Shown: positions 8,329 to 17,274 of the stretch, in pieces
Layout: each line of letters opens with the position of its first letter
How positions within the stretch are numbered: position 1 is the stretch's first letter
DNA from: an uncultured cyanobacterium
Lineage (GTDB): Bacteria > Cyanobacteriota > Cyanobacteriia > PCC-6307 > Cyanobiaceae
Assembly (NCBI GenBank): GCA_903917565.1
Contig: CAIXBB010000035.1
Span: forward strand, 1 to 53,068
Reading direction: 5' to 3'
Length of the DNA stretch: 53,068 nucleotides
The notes under the pieces: generated by a model
The model's database searches: none
The model's input: only the letters and a program-made list of their open reading frames with translations
What the model was told of the DNA's origin: nothing
Made by a program: the position numbers and the translations under genes

Positions 8329-9560
8329 TGCTCGGTCCCCCCGATCCAGCGCAGGAATGGCATCACGAAACTCAGCAGGGGTCGCCGCTCCAGATCCACC
8401 CGGGCGAGGGCCGGGGTGCCGTTCTCCAGCTCCAGATCGGGGCCGGACCCGCCGCTCCAGTGCAGGCCGCTGGGGGTGGGGCCCCGCTCCAGATCCACCA
8501 GCACCAGCACCATCGGCGAGGTGACCTTGTCTCCCAGGGTGGCGAGCGGATCACCGCCTTCGCCGAAGGCCTCCTGACGGGTGCGGGAGGCCAGATTGAT
8601 GGCCAGATCGGTATCGCCCACCACCCGGGTGAGGGCCTCCACATTCAGGGAGATGGGCGACAAGGAGCGGATGTGGCCGGTCAGGGAGCCGTAGCGCTGA
8701 TCGGTGCCCCCGTAGCGAGCCCGGGTCTGCAGTTGGGGTTCCACCATGATCTCGGCCCCGGGACGCAGCCGGCTGGCATCGGCCTCCGTGAACAGGGCGA
8801 TGGCCGTGTGGTGGTGCGACACAGGCTGGGGCGGGGAGCCCACGATGGCGATCCGTTGGCCCGGGATCACCGCCTGGCCCGGGGCCACCAGCAGCGACAG
8901 CAGGGCGCCGCCCCGGGGGGAGAACACCTTCTGGCTGGTGCTCTGGGCCTGCAGTTCGGCGCGTCCCGCCTCCAGCTGGGCGATCTGGGCTTCCAGGGCC
9001 CGCATCTGGCTCTTGTTGCGCAGGTAGAGATCCTGGGCCCCCACCCAGAGGGGGCTGTAGCGGGGGATGACTTCGTCTTTTCGCAGGGATTCGAGGGCGG
9101 ACAGCTGCTGCCCCACGGGCCCATTGGTGGTGCGCAGGGTCGCGATCTGGCTGCGCATCGCCGCCTGCTGCTGATCGATGGCCAGGTTCTGGCGGCGGAT
9201 CGCATCGGGGTTGGCCGCCACCCAGCCGCCACCGGGGGCCGCCTGGTCGACCCGGTTGATCGTGGCCAGCAGTTGCCCCTGCTGCAGTGGAGCGCCGACT
9301 GCAACGGCTAAGCGCTGGATCTGGCCAGCAGAGCGGGCGTAGACACCGCTGCGACTTTCCGGCTCCAGCAGCACGGCGCCACCATGCACCTGGACCGGCA
9401 CCCCGGGGGAGAGAGCCCAGGCCAGGGCAAGGCCGCTGACGGCCCCGATCGGCAGCAGCCGGGGCAGAAGTGGATCAGATGCAGCCCTGGCGCCGGAGTC
9501 TGCAGGGATCGTGGCGTCTACCATGCACCACGGGCCCGAGGGCGCAGACGGAGCCCGCAT
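8325..9560 (-). CDS. HlyD-type periplasmic adaptor (membrane fusion protein)
   Basis: A 411-residue adaptor. An internal ATG at 9524 (MVDATIPADS) is a likely alternative start. One membrane anchor lies at about residues 35-52, followed by a lipoyl-like half motif (AGQIQRLAVAVGAPLQQGQ) near 84-102. A coiled-coil hairpin covers roughly 120-230, and a second half-lipoyl motif (FSPRGGALLSLLVAPGQAV) lies near 245. The layout matches HlyD proteins, including those of NHLM-type bacteriocin exporters, but no peptidase-ABC exporter is nearby. It is the first gene of the operon with the small protein and FUSC permease, and faces tolC across a 17-base gap, so promoters must overlap coding sequence. Confidence 0.8.
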   Translation of the reverse strand: MRAPSAPSGPWCMVDATIPADSGARAASDPLLPRLLPIGAVSGLALAWALSPGVPVQVHGGAVLLEPESRSGVYARSAGQIQRLAVAVGAPLQQGQLLATINRVDQAAPGGGWVAANPDAIRRQNLAIDQQQAAMRSQIATLRTTNGPVGQQLSALESLRKDEVIPRYSPLWVGAQDLYLRNKSQMRALEAQIAQLEAGRAELQAQSTSQKVFSPRGGALLSLLVAPGQAVIPGQRIAIVGSPPQPVSHHHTAIALFTEADASRLRPGAEIMVEPQLQTRARYGGTDQRYGSLTGHIRSLSPISLNVEALTRVVGDTDLAINLASRTRQEAFGEGGDPLATLGDKVTSPMVLVLVDLERGPTPSGLHWSGGSGPDLELENGTPALARVDLERRPLLSFVMPFLRWIGGTEH

Positions 9561-9577
9561 AGGATAGGAGCGCGTGC

Positions 9578-11137
9578 ATGGATGGCTCCTTGGCAGGCGG
9601 CAGGCGTCGAGGATTCAGCGCTGCGCTGCTGTTCGCCTGGCCGCTCGCGGCATCCTCAGCCGCATGGGCTGGCCCGCCCGCAGCCGCCCTGGCCGGCCAG
9701 GCCACTGCCGTGATCAACCTGAGCCTCCAGCAGGCCCTGGGCCTCGGGATGGAGCGCTCCCTGGCCATGCGCAGCGCCGCCGTGGCCATCGAGCAGGGCC
9801 GGGCCCTGGTGGCACTGGCCGGCAGTCCGTTTCTGCCCAAACTCGATCTGGTGGGTCTGGGCACCTACGCCCAGGTGGGCACCGACATCAACTTCATCAG
9901 CAATCTCTCGTTCCTCGGCGACCTCAACCTCAACCTGGGCAGCAAGGGCTATGCGGTGGTGCGCAACAGCTTCGGCAACCTCGGCCTGGCGCTCAGCTAT
10001 CAGCTGATCGATTTCCGGCGCGGGCCCCTGCGGGAGGCGGCGAAGGCGGGCTTTGCGGCGTCGCAATCGGCTGAGTTGGAGCAGCAACGGCTCAGCCGCT
10101 TCGCCATTACGGCGGCCTACCTCAACCTGCAGCTCGCCGATGCGCTGATCCCCGTATGGCAGCGCTCGCTGGCGGTGTCCACCACCCTCAACCGAGATGT
10201 GGCCGCCATCCGCGCCCGCGGCTTGGCCAGCCGCCTCGAAAGCTTCCAGGCCGAGGCGTTGATCCAGAAGGATCGCCAGGGGCTGGCGGAGGCGGAAGCC
10301 CAGGTGCAGATCGCCGGCAGCGGCCTGGCGCGGTTGCTGGATCTGCCGGCGGATCAGCTCGTGGCCGCCAGCGATCCATTGCGGCCCGGTCCGGCCTGGG
10401 GGCTGGATCTGGCCAGCACGATTCGCCGCTCCCTCCTCGATCGCCCCAGCCTTACCGCGCTGGAACAGCAGCGGCAGGCCCAACTGGCCCAGGTGCGGCT
10501 GGCCCGCTCCGCCATGCTGCCGTCAGTCGGTGTCGTGCTGGGGGGCGGCATCAACGCCAACCGCATCGACCAGGTCGTCACCACCACCACGTCGGGGACC
10601 AGCGGGGACCCCGGCGTCAACCTGCCAAAGCAGAGCCTGAGCGCCAGCCAGTCGGGCACCTTCTACGACTGGGGGGCCCTGCTCGCCCTGCGCCAGCCCC
10701 TGTTCGATGGCGGCAGCTCCCGGGCCTCGGCGACCCTGGCGCAACGGCAGGCGGACCAGCAGCAGATCGCCATCGAGACGACCCAGCAGGCGATCACCCA
10801 GAGCGTTCAGACCTGGTGGTACACCCACCAGGCCGCCTCCCAGCAGATCACCGCCGCCGAAGCAGCCGCCACCGCCGGAGAGCGGGCGGTACGGGATGCC
10901 CAGCTGCGCTACCGCGCCGGCATCGGTCCGATCCTGGATGTCCTCAGTACACAACGGGATCTTCAGGTGGCCCGCTCCTCGCTGGCCCTGGCCCTCCACC
11001 GCTGGAACCTCAGCCATGCCGGGCTGGAGTTGGAAACCGGCACCGATGGCGCGGAAACCCCTGCCAGCCCTCGCGTCGATCCGCGATTGATCACCCCGTC
11101 GGCTGGTTCAGCACCTGCGGCAGCTGGGGCGCCGTAA
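9578..11137 (+). CDS. TolC-family outer-membrane efflux channel
   Basis: This 519-residue outer-membrane efflux protein has a signal peptide (residues 1-31, cleavage near AAWA-GPP) and two repeats of the OEP domain. The helical hairpins include SLQQALGLGMERSLAMRSA near 50-68 and LRYRAGIGPILDVLSTQRDL near 445-464, the classic end-of-repeat signature. TolC trimers span the outer membrane and dock with an HlyD adaptor; the divergent adaptor/FUSC operon is the obvious partner. The segment encoding DLQVARSSLA...RWNLS recurs, diverged, at 18787-18862. No damage seen. Confidence 0.88.
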   Translation: MDGSLAGGRRRGFSAALLFAWPLAASSAAWAGPPAAALAGQATAVINLSLQQALGLGMERSLAMRSAAVAIEQGRALVALAGSPFLPKLDLVGLGTYAQVGTDINFISNLSFLGDLNLNLGSKGYAVVRNSFGNLGLALSYQLIDFRRGPLREAAKAGFAASQSAELEQQRLSRFAITAAYLNLQLADALIPVWQRSLAVSTTLNRDVAAIRARGLASRLESFQAEALIQKDRQGLAEAEAQVQIAGSGLARLLDLPADQLVAASDPLRPGPAWGLDLASTIRRSLLDRPSLTALEQQRQAQLAQVRLARSAMLPSVGVVLGGGINANRIDQVVTTTTSGTSGDPGVNLPKQSLSASQSGTFYDWGALLALRQPLFDGGSSRASATLAQRQADQQQIAIETTQQAITQSVQTWWYTHQAASQQITAAEAAATAGERAVRDAQLRYRAGIGPILDVLSTQRDLQVARSSLALALHRWNLSHAGLELETGTDGAETPASPRVDPRLITPSAGSAPAAAGAP

Positions 11138-11488
11138 GCCCCCCTCCAGTCCCTCAAGGTCAGGCGCGGCAGAAGTCCTGAAGTTCCTTCGAACGTGGAC
11201 GACCACCACTGAACCGTCCTGCGATCAAGCCTGGCCCAGGCCATCCTTGCGGTGGGCATCGCCGTTGCCGTACTGGGCATCGTGCTTCCACACCCCCATT
11301 TGGGATCTGCTGGCTCAGTCAATCGATCACGTCGTCCTGACGGAATACCGATAGACCAAAAGATACATCAGCTAGATCGGGAATGACGATTGGTGCCTGC
11401 AAGTTGCTTTGGTAATCGTTTGCAACGAATGGAAATCGGTGCATAGTGGCCAATGTTAAATTAATTTCAAAAATGGAGAAAGGAAGCC
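11138..11488 (+). other. Intergenic stretch with a possible gene remnant
   Basis: A 351-base gap without a convincing gene. Around 11222-11300 one frame reads a very hydrophobic run (LAQAILAVGIAVAVLGIVLP), and the neighbouring frame continues with HTPIWDLLAQSIDHVVLTEYR (in part) to a stop near 11350. Together these could be the frameshifted remains of a small membrane protein, but no family was recognised. From about 11340 the sequence becomes AT-richer and runs to the ribosome-binding region of the next gene; the promoter of the hydrolase probably lies here. Confidence 0.3.
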
Positions 11489-13129
11489 TTGTTCAATCGA
11501 GCGATCGCAGGCTTCTTGATAGGACTTGCTGTCCCAGTGATGGCCATCAGCCCTGTCCATGCCGGAGAACTTCTTTCCTTTTCCTATGGTCCGCTGATTC
11601 GCTCCCTAAGGATCAGCTCCCTGCAGGCTTTCGCAAAGGACGGCACCGTTGCCGATGATCTGGCGTTTTTTCTGCAATTTACACCTGCAAGCAAGCGGGA
11701 GGCTTTGCGATCAATCCTGTTGAAGCGGGCTGACATCAGCCCGCTGACGGTATCGCGCTTCTTCTCCAGCAGAATCGGAGAAGATGTGCTCGAGAGGCTC
11801 GGGCGAGGCATCACGCTGCGGCAGGGCGGCAACGGCAAATTCGCGCTTCGCTCCGCTCTGGTGGGTGCAGCCTTCTCCAGCGACGGCTTGAGCCTGCTCA
11901 GCGTGCTCAAGCAACTGCCCACCAACATCCAGATTCACGGAGAGAGGGTCCTTGCGGTCGCCAAGGCCGGGGAGAGGGTCGTCGCCTCCACCGATGCCGT
12001 TACCTCCGCTCTGAGAGCGCTTACGGCCAAGGAAGCAGCCGCCGAGCCGCCCGTTGACTTCAGCTCCTTGCCAAATCCCGCCAAGCCGGGGCCCTTCGCT
12101 GTGCGCAAGGAGGTCTGGAATCTGGTGGATGCCAGCCGTCAGCGAGCCTTCTATGTGGACGTCTACATTCCAAAGGAGAACACGGCTGCACAGATCCCGG
12201 TCATCCTGTTCTCCCACGGTCTGGCCTCAAGCCCGGAGGCTTACGCCCAAGGCCTGCAGCATCTGGCTTCCTACGGCTACGTGGTGGCGGCTCCACAGCA
12301 TCCCGGCAGCGACAACATCAGGCTGAAGGGAATGCTGAAGGGATTGCATCAGGACATTTTTGATGTACAGGACTTCATTCAGCGTCCCAAAGACATCAGC
12401 TACGTGATCGACGAGTTGGGCAGGCGTAATGCCAGTTCCTTCGACGGCAAGTTGAACCTCGCCTCGGTGGGTGTCGCTGGTCACTCCTTCGGCGGCTACA
12501 CAGCTCTGGCGGTGGCCGGAGCCACGATTGATTTCGAGAGTCTCAAAACCGATTGCACGCGTCCCTATTGGGCCCTCGACATCTCTCTGCTGCTGGAATG
12601 CCGAGCACTTGAACTGCCTCGCAAGTCCTATGTGCTTCAGGATCCAAGGGCCCGCGCGGTGATCGCGGTCAATCCCGTGATGCGCGGCATCTTCGGGCAG
12701 AAAGGAATCAGTTCGATTGCCATTCCAGTGATGCTCGCCTCCGGCAGTTACGACCCAGCCGCACCCGCTGCTCTCGAGCAGGCTCGCCCTTTCACCTGGC
12801 TCACGGAACCCAAGAAGTACTGGATGTTATTGGAAGGTCAGGCCCATGTGAATTTCACCCAGATTGATCCCGGGATCAGGCAGGCCATCGAGTCCGTTGG
12901 GGATCTCACACTTCCCAGCCAGGGATTGATCAACTCCTACGTGAATGCCACCACTGTTCCCTTCTTCGAGATCTTTCTCCGCAACAACAAGACCTACCTC
13001 CCATTTCTCAGTTCCTCCTACGCAAAAAACCTCAGCAAGGGCCAGAAGTTCCGGCTCAATTTCATCAGCGGAGCCTCGTCCCCCGGTGTCGTCAGCGCCA
13101 TCGAGACTTTTCGCAGAACCCATCCTTAG
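11489..13129 (+). CDS. Exported alpha/beta hydrolase with N-terminal DUF1400 domain
   Basis: A 546-residue protein with a signal peptide (FLIGLAVPVMAISPVHA-GEL), a cyanobacterial DUF1400 domain at about 27-150 (GPLIRSLRISSLQAFAKDG) and an alpha/beta hydrolase domain from about 190. The nucleophile elbow is GHSFGG with Ser333; VILFSHGLASSPE forms the oxyanion region; a late His near 453 (GQAHVNF) is the probable catalytic base. Start: TTG at 11489, preceded by GGAG/AGGAAG; no in-frame ATG gives a better signal peptide. DUF1400 hydrolases are predicted dienelactone hydrolase- or lipase-like enzymes, with unknown substrate. Its slightly less GC-biased codons than the neighbours are notable. Confidence 0.8.
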   Translation: MFNRAIAGFLIGLAVPVMAISPVHAGELLSFSYGPLIRSLRISSLQAFAKDGTVADDLAFFLQFTPASKREALRSILLKRADISPLTVSRFFSSRIGEDVLERLGRGITLRQGGNGKFALRSALVGAAFSSDGLSLLSVLKQLPTNIQIHGERVLAVAKAGERVVASTDAVTSALRALTAKEAAAEPPVDFSSLPNPAKPGPFAVRKEVWNLVDASRQRAFYVDVYIPKENTAAQIPVILFSHGLASSPEAYAQGLQHLASYGYVVAAPQHPGSDNIRLKGMLKGLHQDIFDVQDFIQRPKDISYVIDELGRRNASSFDGKLNLASVGVAGHSFGGYTALAVAGATIDFESLKTDCTRPYWALDISLLLECRALELPRKSYVLQDPRARAVIAVNPVMRGIFGQKGISSIAIPVMLASGSYDPAAPAALEQARPFTWLTEPKKYWMLLEGQAHVNFTQIDPGIRQAIESVGDLTLPSQGLINSYVNATTVPFFEIFLRNNKTYLPFLSSSYAKNLSKGQKFRLNFISGASSPGVVSAIETFRRTHP

Positions 13130-13377
13130 CTGGGTCAGGCCATCGCGTGTGCTGTCCCAGAGAGTTGCAAGCAAAGTCGCTGTGGCTTCCCAGGATCGAG
13201 ATTGATCGGCGGAATGGCCTCGAACGAGTGCTCTAACGGGCAGGAAAGCTGACTTTCCATCAGGGTTTTAGGCGCTGTGAGGGGGGGGGAAGGGCCTCGC
13301 CCCATCCACCCACCAACGATTCCCCACGTTCACCGTCAGGGCCGGGGACCCTCCTTAGGTTGAGCTTGGGTTGATCA

Positions 13378-13911
13378 ATGAGGCGTTCCATGCTCTCTGC
13401 TTTCCAGACCGCCCTGGCCGTCGCCAGGGGCACCGGCCTACTGCCCAAGGATGCCCCGGCGGAGGAACCCCAAAGTGGCCACAGCTCCACGGGCTACGTG
13501 CTGCGGGACGCCCATGGCGGGGTGCTGTGCGAGGTGCCCCTGGAGACGATGCGCTCCTGGATCCCGAGTCATTCCGACCATCCGTTCAGCATCGAGTCGA
13601 TCATCGGTGCCCCCACCGGGGATCGCTGGGAGTACTGCTTCCTGCTGGTGGAGTTCGGCGTAGGGGAGCGGGGCGCAGTCTTGGAGCGGGTGCTGATCAA
13701 CAACCAGGCCATCTCCACCAGCACTGCCGGCGGCCCGCTGCCCTTCAACCAGTTCCATGAACTGCTCAACCTGCTGGGCGACCGCGGTTGGGAGCTGGGG
13801 AGCACGGTGCTGCGCAACCTCGATGGCCAGGGCGTCGGCCGCAGCTATTCGCTGATCTTCAAGCGCCCGGCCGTTGGCAACGACGACAGTTCAGCAGAGC
13901 ACTCCGCCTGA
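13378..13911 (+). CDS. DUF4177-like hypothetical protein
   Basis: A 177-residue soluble protein. WEYCFLLVEFG near residue 82 and FHELLNLLGDRGWELGSTV near 122-140 match the general shape of DUF4177 proteins (WEYkvv... lN.lG..GWELv). The first 75 residues and the polar tail are not recognised. The function of the domain is unknown. The start ATG at 13378 is followed by a second Met four codons later. It lies 77 bases upstream of ppk2 on the same strand and may be co-transcribed. The 248-base gap before it (13130-13377) shows no clear gene. Confidence 0.6.
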   Translation: MRRSMLSAFQTALAVARGTGLLPKDAPAEEPQSGHSSTGYVLRDAHGGVLCEVPLETMRSWIPSHSDHPFSIESIIGAPTGDRWEYCFLLVEFGVGERGAVLERVLINNQAISTSTAGGPLPFNQFHELLNLLGDRGWELGSTVLRNLDGQGVGRSYSLIFKRPAVGNDDSSAEHSA

Positions 13912-13988
13912 GCCACCCCAGAGGACGGCGTTCCCCAACCAGCGCCCCTCTCCGGAACCTGATCCACTGCACCCCACACCGACCAGCC

Positions 13989-14828
13989 ATGGGCCGTCAT
14001 CACGACAAGCACCAGAGCCACGTTGAGCAGGACTCCGCCCCCACAGACCAAGGGGTGAAGCTTTCCCGCAAAGACTACGAAAAGGAGATGAAAAAGCTGC
14101 AGATCGAGCTGGTGCTGCTGCAGCAGTGGGTGGTGAAGACCGGCGCCAAGATCTGCGTGATCTTCGAGGGCAGGGACGGCGCCGGCAAGGGGGGCGCCAT
14201 CCGCAGGATCACTGAACGGGTCAGCCCGCGGGTGTTTCGGGTGGTGGCCCTGCCCGCCCCCAGCGACCGCGAGAAGAGCCAGATGTACGTGCAGCGTTAC
14301 CTGCCGCACCTGCCCGCCGGAGGTGAGGTGGTGATCTTCGATCGCAGCTGGTACAACCGCGCCGGCGTCGAGCGGGTGATGGGGTTCTGCAGCGAAGAGG
14401 CGGTGGAACGGTTCCTGACGATGGCGCCCGCAGTCGAGAAGGCGATCGTCGACTCCGGGGTGCTGCTGCTCAAGTACTGGCTGGAGGTGGGTGAAAAGGA
14501 GCAGACCAGGAGGCTGGAGGCGCGCATCCATGACGGCCGCAAGACCTGGAAGCTCTCTCCCATGGATCTGAAGTCCTACAGCCGCTGGTACGACTACTCC
14601 CGTGCCCGCGATGCGATGTTCGCCGCCACGGACCGGGAGCCTGCCCCCTGGTACGTGGTGGACTCCAACGACAAGAAGCTCTCGCGCCTCAACATCATCC
14701 ACCACCTGCTGGATCAGATTCCCTATGAACGGGTGAAGACCCCGGAGGTGAAGCTGCCGGATCGTCAGAAGCCTGGGGATTACAGGGAGCCCACGGCGCG
14801 GCCGCGCTCCATCCCCGAGCACTACTAA
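13989..14828 (+). CDS. ppk2: Polyphosphate kinase 2
   Basis: A 279-residue PPK2 enzyme. P-loop GRDGAGKGG lies at residues 61-69, the lid region includes YVQRYLPHLPAGGE near 100-113, and Walker B with VVIFDRSWYNRAG is at 114-126. KYWLEVGEKEQTRR and the C-terminal PWYVVDSNDKK are also typical. PPK2 transfers phosphate between inorganic polyphosphate and nucleoside diphosphates, usually making ATP or GTP from polyP. The length fits the short one-domain class. The start is ATG 13989 (MGRHHDKHQS); upstream in-frame sequence overlaps the preceding gene and is not conserved. No phosphate-starvation box was identified. Confidence 0.93.
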   Translation: MGRHHDKHQSHVEQDSAPTDQGVKLSRKDYEKEMKKLQIELVLLQQWVVKTGAKICVIFEGRDGAGKGGAIRRITERVSPRVFRVVALPAPSDREKSQMYVQRYLPHLPAGGEVVIFDRSWYNRAGVERVMGFCSEEAVERFLTMAPAVEKAIVDSGVLLLKYWLEVGEKEQTRRLEARIHDGRKTWKLSPMDLKSYSRWYDYSRARDAMFAATDREPAPWYVVDSNDKKLSRLNIIHHLLDQIPYERVKTPEVKLPDRQKPGDYREPTARPRSIPEHY

Positions 14829-14935
14829 GTGTTGAGCTCGTACCTGCCTCAGATCTCGATGGCCTGCTAGCCACTGGCGAGGTTCCCAGGTCGATTGCCG
14901 TCATCACGTCACCCTTGCTGGGGCTGCGGCCGACC

Positions 14936-16702
14936 CTACGCGGACAGTGTTTCGCGCCAGTCCAGCACCGCCTGCTCAAGCGTCGGGAAGCTGCGGCTGA
15001 AGATGCTGGCATCGCCGATCCCCATGGACCTGCGCAACTCGATCAACTCGGTCATGCGCCCGGCGATCATCAGCTCCGCGCCCCGAGCCCGCAACATCTG
15101 CGCCAGATCATCCAAGGCACCATAGGCAGTCACGTCCACTTGCGTCACGGGCAGTGCGTCAAGCACGAACCACTTCAGGTCCGGGCCGGCGTCGTCCATG
15201 GCCGCCTGGGCCTTCTGCTTGAAATGGGGCGCGTTGAAGAACATCAGCGGGGCGTTGAAGCGGAACAGGAGCAACCCCGGAGGGCACAGGGCGGTGGGGT
15301 GACGGGTAACGGAGTGGAAGCCCGGCAGCCCTTCGACCTCGCCGAGAATCTCGACATGGGGCCGCGCGGTCAGTCGGATGAAATGCAACAGCGCCAGGAC
15401 GACAGCCACCCCGATGGCATCAATGGCGCCTACCCAGATGACGCCGATGGTGGCGACCAAGGAAAGGACAAATTCAAAGCGGTTGAGCCGATAGAACTGG
15501 CGCACGGTCTGCACATCCAGCAGGGACAGCGAGGCCATGATCAGCACGGCGCCCAACCCGGCCATCGGGATGAAGCGAAGGGGTGCGGTGAACAACAGCA
15601 GAACGAGGGCGATCACCGCCGCCGCGACCAGGCCCGTGACCTGGGTGCGACCGCCTGACGCATCGGCCATCGCGGTACGCGAGTCGGCACCGCTGATGGC
15701 GAAGCCCTGCGACAGGGCGGCGGCAAGATTGGCAACGCCGAGGGCGGTCATCTCCCGGTCGACGTCGATCTCGTAGTGATTCCTGGCGGCGAAACTCCGC
15801 GCCGTCAGCATCATGCTGGTGAAGGTGATCAGCGCCAGACCCGCCGCCGAGCTGGCCACGGCGCCAAGCTGGTCGAGCGACATATTCGGCAGGCGCAACT
15901 AGGGCAGCCCCGCCGGCACCGCCCCCACCACAGCGACACCGCGGCCATCCAATCCCAGCAGCGCCACGATCAAGCCTGAGCTCACCAGGGCCACCAAGGG
16001 GGCGGGCCATCGCGGTAGATATCGTTTCGAGACGTTATAAATGACGAGCGTGGCGACCCCCACCGCCAGGGTGGGCCCGTGGGTCTGATGAATCTTCTGA
16101 GCCAGTTCCACGAGCTTGGGTGTGATGCCAGTCGCAGTAATGGGAAACCCGATCAGTTTGCCGAACTGACCAACAAGAATGTAAAGGGAAATGCCGTTGA
16201 GAAAGCCAACTAAAATGGGCTTGGAAAGGAAGTCGGCAACGGCACCAAGACGCAGGAAACTGGCACCGATGCAGAACAGCCCGGCGAGGGTGGTCATGGT
16301 CATCGTCAGCGACAGGTAGAGCGCCTGATCGCCGCCCGCCAGGGGCGTCACCGCCGCGGCGACCAGGGCGCAGGTGGCGGCATCGGGACCGACAACCAGT
16401 TGCCTTGAGGTGCCGAACAGGGCATAGGCCAACAGGGGCAGAATGCTCACATAGAGGCCGACGACTGGATTGAATCCGGCGAGCTGGGCATAGGCGACGC
16501 CGACCGGCAGGGCCACCGCAGCGACCGACAGACCGGCCATCAGGTCGTGCGGCAAATCGGCACGACGGTAGCCAAGTAGCGCCGGCAGGCCCGGCGCCAG
16601 GCGTGCCAACCGGTCGGTCAGGGTCCTGGTGTGAGAAGGGTCCGTTGTGGTCATCATTGAATGGGGTTCCCACGGTTCTGTGGACAAGCCGGTAAGGGTC
16701 AC
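14936..16702 (-). pseudogene. SulP-family anion transporter interrupted by an in-frame amber stop
   Basis: Two abutting frames in the same phase make one SulP protein. The N-terminal part (16702 to 15902, likely true start ATG 16657) has the SulP membrane core (LMAGLSVAAVALPVGVAYAQ). A TAG at 15899-15901 ends it after VPAGLP, and the frame resumes at once with LRLPNMSLDQL. It continues through the remaining helices and a complete C-terminal STAS domain (LLFRFNAPLMFFNA, WFVLDA) to 14936. Family members read GLPxxxLP without a break, so a single nonsense change is the simplest explanation. The intact gene would make about 588 residues, moving sulfate, bicarbonate or another anion. Sequencing error or readthrough cannot be excluded. 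Confidence 0.8.
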
Positions 16703-16726
16703 GCAAGACCATCAGATTGTCCTCCG

Positions 16727-16861
16727 ATGACCAACCCCACCAAGAGCCGGCGCCCGTTCACGGCGCAGCAGAAGCAGGAGGCCTTGGAGGTCCGCCTGCA
16801 GGAAGATCTCTCCTGCCATGCCGTCGCCCAGCGGCTGGGCTTGCCCTCCAACAGGCTGGCG
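16727..16861 (+). pseudogene. Remnant of a transposase OrfA (IS3-like helix-turn-helix)
   Basis: From ATG 16727 the frame reads a basic helix-turn-helix start (RRPFTAQQKQEALEVRLQED, then CHAVAQRLGLPSNRLA), as in IS3/IS911-type OrfA proteins. Homology is lost after about 45 codons; the rest of OrfA and all of OrfB are missing. No terminal inverted repeats were found. It sits next to the broken SulP gene and supports past insertion activity in this stretch. Confidence 0.6.
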
Positions 16862-17274
16862 GCAGCGCAATTTGCCCTAGCCCGCAGGGATTCTGCTTGC
16901 GGTAGGAGCAGCTGCCGCCTAGAGGTATCGTCTGTTCCACGATATAGCGGACTGCCCCTCAGTGGACTGGTTTTTCGGCCAGCTGATAGTGGTCCGAAGC
17001 GGCTGCTCCGCTTGGCGACAGGAAAAACAGAACCCTAGTCCAAGGGACCAGGAGAACCCGTGAGCAGAGCTGAGATCCAGGAGGGTGTTTCAGCGACAAC
17101 AGTGCCATTGCGGTCTCCCCGGATCCACCAGGCGCCCGTGGTATGTATCGCCAAGCGGCGGTGGGGCTGTTGCGATGGTTCTGGTTGGAGAACAGCAGGT
17201 CCCGAATGCCCCCCGGCACGTTTCTTCTCGCTGGCGGACGCCGCAAACCCCCTGCGGTCACAGGTGGTGTCAGC
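16862..17274. other. Gap without recognisable gene
   Basis: About 410 bases between the transposase remnant and the 3' end of the porin gene. Short frames exist on both strands but none has homology I recognise, a plausible ribosome-binding site or consistent codon use. It probably consists of decayed sequence left by insertion and deletion events. Confidence 0.5.
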
